Positions 9,392 to 16,530 of a stretch of DNA of 23,337 nt are shown piece after piece. A model generated the notes under the pieces. The model did no database searches. It was not told the DNA's origin and saw only the letters and a program-made list of their open reading frames with translations. The stretch comes from a virus: IMG/VR virus record IMGVR_UViG_3300020371_000060, positions 1 to 23,337 of that record; one strand, written 5' to 3'. The first letter of the stretch is position 1. Each line of letters starts with the position of its first letter. A program made the translations under genes and the position numbers.

Positions 9392-10945
9392 ATGTCTGCA
9401 ATAATTACTGATCAACTTAGGATATTGAATGCAAAAAGTTTTGTATCTGCGGCTACCACGGATACAAATGCTTTTTATGCATTTGTTGGTCTTCCTAATG
9501 CATCGGACTATAGTTCTACATGGGAAACTACTCCTCCTGCTCCTAAAGATAACTTTGAGCAGGAGAATGATTATTGGGATACGATGATTGCGTTGAAAAA
9601 AGTCAACGATGGAGATGTGAAGCAAGTTGTAAAGAAGAACACCTGGACTTCTGGTACAACTTATGACATGTATCGTCATGATATTAGTAGAACTAATACT
9701 TCAAAACCATCAGGTGCAACTAGTTTATATAATGCAAACTATTACGTTGTAAACGAAGACTTTAAGGTTTATATTTGTCTTCAGAATGGAACTAACCCAG
9801 AAAACCCAACTGGAAGACCTTCTTTAGACCAACCAACTTTTACTGACTTAGAACCAAGAACTGCTGGTGATAGTGGTGATGGATATCTTTGGAAATATCT
9901 TTATACTATCAAGCCAAGTGATATTGTAAAGTTTGACTCTACAAACTTTATGCCAGTTCCAAGAGACTGGGAAACGAATACAGAAGATGCTTCCATCAGA
10001 AACAACGCTGAAAATAGCGGTCAACTGAAAATTATTACTATCACTAACCGTGGAGTTGGTGTTGGAACTGCAAATAGAACTTATACTAAAGTTCCCATTA
10101 AAGGTGATGGAAGTGGTGCAGAAGCAACTATCGTTATTAACAATGAGTCAAAGGTAGACTCTATTACCTTATCTAAAGGTGGAAGTGGTTATACTTATGG
10201 TAGTGTTGACTTAGAAACTGCAAATGTTCCAACAGGAACTACTAGACCAACTTTTGATGTTATCATTCCTCCTCAGGGTGGACACGGAGCAGATATCTAT
10301 AGAGAACTTGGAGCATATAATGTTCTTGTATACTCAAGAATTGAAAATGATGAAGAAAACCCAGACTTCATCACTGGAAACCAGATTGCAAGAATTGGTA
10401 TTGTAGAGAACCCAGAACAGTTTGGTAGTTCTTTACTTTTATCTGAGGCAAAAGCAAGTGCTGTTTATGCATTGAAACTTGTGGGTGCTGGTTATAGCAC
10501 TGCATCATTCTCAGCAGACTCATACATCACTCAAACGATTGGTGTTGGTTCTACTGCTGTTGGTAGAGTAGTTTCTTATGATGAAAATACTGGTGTTCTT
10601 AAGTATTGGCAGGACAAGTCATTAGTTGGTTTTAATACTGATGGTTCTCAAAACAATGCACCAACATATGGTTTTGAACTGAATAGATTTACAGCATCTC
10701 CTGCGGCAGGTGGTTCATTAAATATTGTCGGTGGCAGCGTCACTTTAGGTATTCAAACTACATTTAGCGGTGTCTCAACCACAATAAATAGTAGGACATA
10801 TTACCTTGGTCAAACATTTACTGAAGGGGTATCGAATCCAGAGGTTAAAAAGTATTCTGGAAATATAGTATATGTTGACAATAGACCTTCAATTACAAGG
10901 TCTGCGAATCAAAAAGAAGATATCAAAGTTATTTTGCAGTTCTAA
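9392..10945 (+). CDS. gp8: Baseplate wedge protein gp8
   Basis: The 517-residue product matches T4 gp8 in several places. G162-D-G-Y165 followed by LWKYLYTIKPSDIV corresponds to GDGYVWEYLFEIPPDV in T4. The C-terminus (NRPSITRSANQKEDIKVILQF without its last residue is visible at about 497-516) corresponds to the T4 ending with NRPPI and a short beta tail. In T4, gp8 forms a dimer in each baseplate wedge and binds gp10, gp7 and gp6. T4 gp8 is 334 residues; the extra length here includes a Gly-Tyr repeat segment around 225-290 (GGSGYTYG at 263-270) and a VVSYDENTGVLKYW segment near 395. The start at 9392 follows the tandem AATAAATA motif; the next gene starts six bases after the stop. Confidence 0.9.
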   Translation: MSAIITDQLRILNAKSFVSAATTDTNAFYAFVGLPNASDYSSTWETTPPAPKDNFEQENDYWDTMIALKKVNDGDVKQVVKKNTWTSGTTYDMYRHDISRTNTSKPSGATSLYNANYYVVNEDFKVYICLQNGTNPENPTGRPSLDQPTFTDLEPRTAGDSGDGYLWKYLYTIKPSDIVKFDSTNFMPVPRDWETNTEDASIRNNAENSGQLKIITITNRGVGVGTANRTYTKVPIKGDGSGAEATIVINNESKVDSITLSKGGSGYTYGSVDLETANVPTGTTRPTFDVIIPPQGGHGADIYRELGAYNVLVYSRIENDEENPDFITGNQIARIGIVENPEQFGSSLLLSEAKASAVYALKLVGAGYSTASFSADSYITQTIGVGSTAVGRVVSYDENTGVLKYWQDKSLVGFNTDGSQNNAPTYGFELNRFTASPAAGGSLNIVGGSVTLGIQTTFSGVSTTINSRTYYLGQTFTEGVSNPEVKKYSGNIVYVDNRPSITRSANQKEDIKVILQF

Positions 10946-10951
10946 AGAATC

Positions 10952-13900
10952 ATGCCACAGGAAACAAATCTCAACGTCTCTCCTTATTTTGATGACTTTA
11001 ATCGTGATAATTCATATTATAGAGTCTTATTCAAGCCTGGGTATCCGGTTCAAGCAAGAGAACTGACCACAATGCAGTCCATGCTGCAGAATCAGATTGA
11101 GCAGTTTGGAAATCATACATTCAAAGAGGGATCAGTTGTTATTCCTGGACAGTTAAGTTACAGGAATGACCTGAGTTATGTAAAACTTGAAAATATTTTC
11201 CAGGGTATTCCTGTAGAAGCTAACTTACCATTTATTCCTGAGCAGGAAATTCGTGGTCAGACTAGTGGAGTTACTGCTGTTGTTGAGAGATTTGTCTCCA
11301 CAAATAGTGGCGCTGAGAACACAACTCTTTATGTTAGATATCTTTCTTCTGGTTCTGATAACTCCCAGGAGACTTTCTTGGATGGAGAGAACCTTGAGAT
11401 TATCAATGAACTGAATATTACTGATCCTGCCGATAGTGAGTTTGCAAGTTTCCAAGCAGGAGAAGTTTTTGCAACTGTAAAAGCACAAGATGCTACAGGT
11501 CCTGGATCTGGTGTTGCAATTCAAGAAGGGGTATATTTTTTAAGAGGAACTTTTGTAGATATTAATGAGGACTTTTTGTTCCTTGAAGAATATTCTAACG
11601 TTCCAAGTTACAAAGTTGGTTTTAAAATATTTGAAGAGATTGTCAATTCATATGAAGACCCAAGTCTGAATGACAATGCGAAAGGTTTTTCAAACTACGC
11701 AGCACCAGGTGCAGATAGATTCAGAATATATGCTCAACTTACAAAAGTAGAATTAGATAGCACTGATACTGATAACTTTGTAGAACTTGCAGAAATTAGA
11801 GATGGTAATCTTATCACTATCTCAAATACTCCTGAATATAATATCTTATCAGAAGAGTTTGCAAAAAGAACTTATGATGAGTCCGGTGACTATTATGTAA
11901 AGGCACCTAATGTTACTGCCAAAGAAACTTTAAATAATTTAAAAGGCAATAACGGTGTATTTAATGAAGAACAAGTAACTTACAACGGCAATACTCCAAG
12001 TGAAGACCTTGGAACGTATGAAATTGCCCCAATGACGGCATACGTTCAGGGTTTTGAAGTAGAAACTCTGAGTCCTGTATTTTTAGACTTTGATAAACCA
12101 AGAGAAACAAAAGAATTAGAAAATCAAAGTATTAACTACTTCACAGGACCAACATTTACACTCAACAGAGTTTATGGTTCTCCAAATATTGGTATCGCAA
12201 CTGGATATACAGTATCTTTGAGAGATGAAAGAGTTGGTGCATCTCAAACCACTGCACCTGGCACTGAAATCGGTCTTGCAAGAGTATATGACTTTGCATT
12301 AGAGTCTGGTTCATATAGTGCATCTAACCCAGATGAAAACCAATGGGACATTGCACTTTATGATATTCAAACTTATATTGATATTGAGTTAAACGAACCC
12401 ATTTCTCTGAGTGTTCCAACTCACGTAAAAGGTAGAGAAAGTGGTGCAGTTGGTTTCTTGCGTTATGATACTAATGATAGCAGACAGTTTACTGTATATA
12501 ACACCAAAGGTTCATTCTCTCTTGGAGAAAAACTGATCTTTGACGGTATTGAAAATACTAGAGTTTCAACAGCAGTAACGGCAAAAGGTATTGGTGATGT
12601 AAAGGCTGTCCACGGAATGGTTGGTAGTGGATACACATTTACTGGCGATACTGTACAGTCATCTCGCTTCTCAATCGGTCAAGTTAACATCACAGGTAAC
12701 AGTGGAGGTATCAGTACGGTATCCGCAGCAAATGCTATCTTTGTTGGTATCGCAACTGTCGGAAACCTTGTAGCGTTCTCAAACCCAGGTTTAACCGTAA
12801 ACACATTTGCAAGAATTGAGTCAGTTTCTCTCAACTCTCTGACCATCAGTGGAGTTACAACAGTTACTGATGTTGCTGATGGCGGTCTTCCTACTTCTGA
12901 TATCAACCCATCAGACTTTAGAATACTGACCACAAGACTTCAGTCTTCTACTGATAATACTCTTTATACTCCATTACCTAAGCAAAACGTTGCTAACGTT
13001 GACTTAACAGAGTCAAACTTGAGCATTAAGAAGCAGTATGATGTAACTATTACTGCTAACTCAACTGGTGCTATCAATGCGGGACCAAACCTGACATTCT
13101 TACCTTATGATGAAGAAAGATATACTTTAATTGGCGAGGATGGAACAACTGAAGAGTTGAGTCCTGATAAGTTGGTCTTTACCAATGGTTCTCAGACTCT
13201 TACCTTCATCGGTTTGAGTGGTGCAGGAGATGCTAAGTTAATTGCATCACTTAGAAAAACCACTGTAAAAGAGAAGAAGAAAATTAAGTCCAGAGCACAG
13301 ACTATTGTTATTGATAAGTCTAAGTATTCTGCTTCTGGTATTGGTGCAACTACTCTTAACGATGGTCTTACTTATGGTAACTATGCATATGGTACAAGAG
13401 TACAGGATGAAGAAATTGCATTACTCAAGCCAGATGTAACTAAACTGAATGGTATTTTTGAGTCTAGTGGAACTGGCGATCCTGAGTTACCTTCCATTAT
13501 TGTTTCTTCTTTAGATGGTCCTACAAATAAGACAAATGATCTTATTCTTGGAGAAGAGTTTATTGGTTCTTCTAGCGATGCAATCGGTATGTTTGCAGAG
13601 CGTGTCAATGACCTGAAGTTGTCATTCATTAATCTGAATAATAACAGATTTACTGATGGCGAAGAAATTACATTCAAAGAATCTGGTATCAAAGGATTTA
13701 TATCTTTGGTTGATGACGGTGATACCAATATCACTTCTTCATATACTTTAGACAATGCTCAGAGAAAAACTATCTATGATCAGTCCAGAGTAGTTAGAAA
13801 GACTGGAGTCAGTGAACCAACCAGAAAACTGAAAATTGTATTTGAGTCTGCTACTTTTGACGCGGCAGATGATGGTGATATTACTACTGTTAACTCATAT

Positions 13901-16255
13901 GAGCAGTTCCACTACTGCAACATTCCAGAAGTAAATGGAATTAGTAATGCTGATATGATTGATATCAGACCAAGAGTTTCAACTCCTGATATCACAGAAA
14001 ACGCTAGATCTCCTTTTGAGTTCCTTTCTAGATCTTTTACGCAACAAGGAAACTCGGCAGCAAACGTATTAGCATCTGATGAGTCTTTTGTAATAAAATA
14101 TTCTTTCTATCTTCCAAGAATTGACAAGATATACCTTACAAAAGATGGTATTTTCCAGGTAAACCAAGGTGTTCCTGCAGAAAACCCACAGGAACCAGTT
14201 GGAAGTGATGATGCTTTAGAGGTAGCAACTGCAATTTTACCAGCATACCTCTGTAATGTTGATGACGTTGTGCTTGACGTAACTCAGCACAAGAGATATA
14301 GAATGCAAGATATTGCAAAACTTGAGGACAGAATTAAGAACCTTGAGTTCTATACTGCATTGACTCTTCTTGAGGTTGACACTCAAAATATGCTTATCCG
14401 TGATGCTAACGGATTGAATAGATTCAAGGCTGGTTTCTTTGTTGATGATTTCTCATCAACTCTTGTACAGAAGAAAGTTACGACTGTTAAGAATAGTATT
14501 GATATTGGAGAAGGCGAGTTAAGACCAACACACCATACAACCTCTATTGACCTGTTACTTGGAACCAATGCTCTTGCTGGTATTGGAACTAATGTAAATC
14601 CATTGGCAGATGGTAGAACTGATACAAGTCTCGTTGGTTCTGGTGTTAAAAGAACTGGACAAGTAGTCACTCTTGACTATGAAGAAGTCAGTGCAATAAC
14701 ACAACCATATTCAACCAGAGTTGTAAATGTAACTCCATATGCTGTAGGTTTCTTTGGTGGTTCTATTTCTCTCTTCCCATCATCTGATGTTTGGGTCGAT
14801 CAGGTAAGAGTTGCACCTAAGACTATCATCGCAGAAGGAAATTACACTAAGACTCTTTATCAGTTGTCTGAAGAAGGGTTTGATAAGCAAACTGGTCTTG
14901 GTCCTGTAACGTGGGGTTCTTGGGAGACTGTTTGGACCGGTGAGTCCAAGACTACATCTACAAGAGAAGTCACTAGAAACTATCAAGTTATTGAAGAGAC
15001 TATTGAAACGACCACCAAGACTGGTACTAAGTCTAGAACGGGAACAAGAAGAGCACTTAAAGAAGAGTTTGATAACAATTCTTTTGGAGATCAAGTTCTC
15101 AGCAGTCAAGTAATTCCTTATGTAAGGTCTAGAAACGTTGAATTTACTGCTAAGAAGATGAAACTCTTTACAAGAGTTTATCCATTCTTTGATGGTGTTG
15201 ATGTCAGTAAGTACATCATTCCAAAGTTACTCCAAGTCACTATGACTCAGGGAACATTCCAGGTAGGCGAAACAGTTCACGGTTCTTTCAATATTCCTGG
15301 TCTTCTTCATTCATCTTACATTAGATTTAGAGTCGCTACACCAAATCATAAGTATGGTCCATATAATGCACCAAATGATGTCTTTACAACAAATCCATAT
15401 GATCAGACATTGACCATACCAGATGCATATTCAACAACTTCAACAATATTGAACGTTGATACTTATAGTCTGGCAAACCAACCACAAGGTCAGTTCTATG
15501 GTAGTGTTGAAGTTGGTATATCACTTAGAGGTCAAACAAGTGGAGCAGAAGCAACACTTGATAGTATGGCACTTGTAACCGACCACGTTGGTACACTTAT
15601 TGGTTCTTACTTTATTCCAGATCCCAATATTCTAACGAATCCCAAGTTTGAAGCGGGAACTAAGTTGTTTAGACTTACTAGTAGTGATACAAACGCTCAG
15701 ATTCCTGGTGCTGCAACAACTAGTGCAGAAGAAAATTATTTCGTAGAAGGTAAGGTTAACACCGTACAAGAACAAATAATTTCTATTAGAAATGGTAAGG
15801 TTGTAACAGAAAAACCAGTTGAAACTGAAAATGTATCTAAGGAGGAAACACCTGTCGTAATTGATAGTAAGGTTCTTAGAAATCTCCCAAGACCTGCACC
15901 TAGTTCTGGTGGCGGTGGCGGCGGTGGTGAAAAAATCTACCGAGGTATTGCGACTGGTTACATTGTCGCAACAGGTACTTATGGTACTGTTAACCAGAAT
16001 GCTGGTAACTACTCACCATGGAGAGCATCACAAGGTCAACCAGCAGTTATCTCACAACCTGCTATTGGACAAGGTGCTATCCAGAGAGCGGTTTCAAATG
16101 GATACTCACCATCATCTATTAGAGCTTGGATGAGTCAACCTGGCGTTATCGTGGGTCCATGGGCAGCTGCCTGGGCAAGAAGTGATATCAACCTTAAGAA
16201 GAACATCGCTCCTATTGATAATGCTCTAAATAGATTGATGAATATATCTCTTTGA
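10952..16255 (+). CDS. DUF4815-type virion structural protein ending in a truncated S74 domain
   Basis: The product has 1767 residues. The N-terminus (MPQETNLNVSPYFDDFNRD, then GYPVQARELTTMQS and EQFGNHTFKEGSVV) is typical of DUF4815 proteins, large structural proteins of T4-like marine phages. Other recognisable parts are SGA-type turn modules (about 96-150, 497-545, 1525-1545), KLEDRIKNLEFYTALTLLEV near 1120, and RVYPFFDGVDVSKYI near 1408. After about 1600 the protein becomes low-complexity, with seven Gly at 1653-1659 and a Gly/Gln/Pro-rich stretch. S1744-D-I-N-L-K1749 then opens a peptidase-S74 chaperone domain, which stops after 24 residues at TGA 16253-16255. The ATG at 10952 is six bases after the gp8 stop. 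A baseplate or fibre-network role is inferred from family and position. Confidence 0.8.
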   Translation: MPQETNLNVSPYFDDFNRDNSYYRVLFKPGYPVQARELTTMQSMLQNQIEQFGNHTFKEGSVVIPGQLSYRNDLSYVKLENIFQGIPVEANLPFIPEQEIRGQTSGVTAVVERFVSTNSGAENTTLYVRYLSSGSDNSQETFLDGENLEIINELNITDPADSEFASFQAGEVFATVKAQDATGPGSGVAIQEGVYFLRGTFVDINEDFLFLEEYSNVPSYKVGFKIFEEIVNSYEDPSLNDNAKGFSNYAAPGADRFRIYAQLTKVELDSTDTDNFVELAEIRDGNLITISNTPEYNILSEEFAKRTYDESGDYYVKAPNVTAKETLNNLKGNNGVFNEEQVTYNGNTPSEDLGTYEIAPMTAYVQGFEVETLSPVFLDFDKPRETKELENQSINYFTGPTFTLNRVYGSPNIGIATGYTVSLRDERVGASQTTAPGTEIGLARVYDFALESGSYSASNPDENQWDIALYDIQTYIDIELNEPISLSVPTHVKGRESGAVGFLRYDTNDSRQFTVYNTKGSFSLGEKLIFDGIENTRVSTAVTAKGIGDVKAVHGMVGSGYTFTGDTVQSSRFSIGQVNITGNSGGISTVSAANAIFVGIATVGNLVAFSNPGLTVNTFARIESVSLNSLTISGVTTVTDVADGGLPTSDINPSDFRILTTRLQSSTDNTLYTPLPKQNVANVDLTESNLSIKKQYDVTITANSTGAINAGPNLTFLPYDEERYTLIGEDGTTEELSPDKLVFTNGSQTLTFIGLSGAGDAKLIASLRKTTVKEKKKIKSRAQTIVIDKSKYSASGIGATTLNDGLTYGNYAYGTRVQDEEIALLKPDVTKLNGIFESSGTGDPELPSIIVSSLDGPTNKTNDLILGEEFIGSSSDAIGMFAERVNDLKLSFINLNNNRFTDGEEITFKESGIKGFISLVDDGDTNITSSYTLDNAQRKTIYDQSRVVRKTGVSEPTRKLKIVFESATFDAADDGDITTVNSYEQFHYCNIPEVNGISNADMIDIRPRVSTPDITENARSPFEFLSRSFTQQGNSAANVLASDESFVIKYSFYLPRIDKIYLTKDGIFQVNQGVPAENPQEPVGSDDALEVATAILPAYLCNVDDVVLDVTQHKRYRMQDIAKLEDRIKNLEFYTALTLLEVDTQNMLIRDANGLNRFKAGFFVDDFSSTLVQKKVTTVKNSIDIGEGELRPTHHTTSIDLLLGTNALAGIGTNVNPLADGRTDTSLVGSGVKRTGQVVTLDYEEVSAITQPYSTRVVNVTPYAVGFFGGSISLFPSSDVWVDQVRVAPKTIIAEGNYTKTLYQLSEEGFDKQTGLGPVTWGSWETVWTGESKTTSTREVTRNYQVIEETIETTTKTGTKSRTGTRRALKEEFDNNSFGDQVLSSQVIPYVRSRNVEFTAKKMKLFTRVYPFFDGVDVSKYIIPKLLQVTMTQGTFQVGETVHGSFNIPGLLHSSYIRFRVATPNHKYGPYNAPNDVFTTNPYDQTLTIPDAYSTTSTILNVDTYSLANQPQGQFYGSVEVGISLRGQTSGAEATLDSMALVTDHVGTLIGSYFIPDPNILTNPKFEAGTKLFRLTSSDTNAQIPGAATTSAEENYFVEGKVNTVQEQIISIRNGKVVTEKPVETENVSKEETPVVIDSKVLRNLPRPAPSSGGGGGGGEKIYRGIATGYIVATGTYGTVNQNAGNYSPWRASQGQPAVISQPAIGQGAIQRAVSNGYSPSSIRAWMSQPGVIVGPWAAAWARSDINLKKNIAPIDNALNRLMNISL
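15908..15928 (+). other. Poly-glycine linker
   Basis: Seven consecutive Gly codons (GGT/GGC only, residues 1653-1659) make a short GC-rich island in AT-rich DNA. It separates the DUF4815-type body from the Gly/Gln/Pro-rich stretch and the S74 start, and probably marks a flexible domain border or an old insertion joint. Confidence 0.7.
16226..16232 (+). promoter_or_regulatory. Possible late-promoter-like motif inside the DUF4815 gene
   Basis: CTAAATA followed by G lies in coding sequence, 25 bases before the ATG at 16258. The same word and a similar distance occur before gp13 (19258) and gp15 (22630). It could serve the small S74 ORF, but one short AT-rich word can occur by chance. Confidence 0.25.
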
Positions 16256-16257
16256 TA

Positions 16258-16506
16258 ATGATAGAAAAGATAATGAACATAAGTGGAAATAGTTATGAAT
16301 GGAATGAAGATATGAAAAACTTGACTGGTAGAACTGGAGTTCATCATGGAGTATTAGCTCAGGAAGTTCAAAAAGAATTTCCTGAGATGGTTATGAAAGG
16401 TAATGACGGTTATCTTCGTGTCGATTACATTCAACTCATTCCTGTTATGATTGAAGCAATAAAAGAGTTAAAACAGGAAATAGATCAACTTAAACAAGAT
16501 AAATAA
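16258..16506 (+). CDS. C-terminal part of S74 chaperone domain as a separate small ORF
   Basis: The 82-residue product starts MIEKIMNISGNSYEWN and carries the conserved S74 elements GVLAQEVQKEFPEMV (31-45), DGYLRVDY (50-57) and a C-terminal amphipathic helix (IPVMIEAIKELKQEIDQLK) that forms the trimeric coiled coil in known S74 chaperones. It lacks the Ser-Lys cleavage dyad, which is encoded at the end of the previous gene. The ATG at 16258 is two bases after the upstream TGA (TGATAATG), fitting coupled reinitiation; an in-frame ATG at 16273 and a TTG at 16252 are alternatives. No good ribosome site is seen. It may act in trans as a split chaperone, be joined by frameshifting, or be a non-functional remnant. 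The coding frame is well preserved, which argues for recent splitting or continued use. Confidence 0.7.
   Translation: MIEKIMNISGNSYEWNEDMKNLTGRTGVHHGVLAQEVQKEFPEMVMKGNDGYLRVDYIQLIPVMIEAIKELKQEIDQLKQDK
16498..16505 (+). promoter_or_regulatory. Late-promoter-like motif before the 834-residue protein
   Basis: GATAAATA overlaps the stop codon of the S74 ORF (16504-16506) and ends 25 bases before the ATG at 16531, in the same arrangement as the motif before the fibre gene. Confidence 0.4.
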
Positions 16507-16512
16507 CAAAAT

Positions 16513-16517
16513 AAGGA
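16513..16517 (+). promoter_or_regulatory. Ribosome binding site of the 834-residue protein
   Basis: AAGGA lies 13 bases before the ATG at 16531 and is one of the better Shine-Dalgarno-like sites in the window. It supports independent initiation of this gene and not merely read-through from the disrupted gene upstream. Confidence 0.5.
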
Positions 16518-16530
16518 ACCCTATAATACA

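Larger units (their letters stand above)
16181..16506 (+). other. Peptidase S74 intramolecular chaperone domain, split over two ORFs
   Basis: The upstream ORF supplies SDINLKKNIAPIDNALNRL, matching the start of S74 domains (SDxRLKxNI). It includes the Ser and the Lys five residues later that form the self-cleavage dyad in endosialidase chaperones. The downstream ORF supplies SYEWN, GVLAQEVQKEFPEMV, DGYLRVDY and the terminal helix IPVMIEAIKELKQEI. Together they cover one complete domain of about 100 residues. The TGA at 16253 and a change from frame 2 to frame 1 separate the halves, and an MNIS motif occurs on both sides of the break. Confidence 0.85.

Noticed and set aside
16235-16290. Programmed -1 frameshift joining the DUF4815 protein to the S74 ORF
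   Set aside because: No classical X-XXY-YYZ slippery heptamer is seen at the stop (context TCTCTTTGATAATG). A -1 shift at CTT would give a product with MNIS twice and about 12 extra residues inside the S74 core. It is not excluded, but reinitiation or a disrupted gene fits better.
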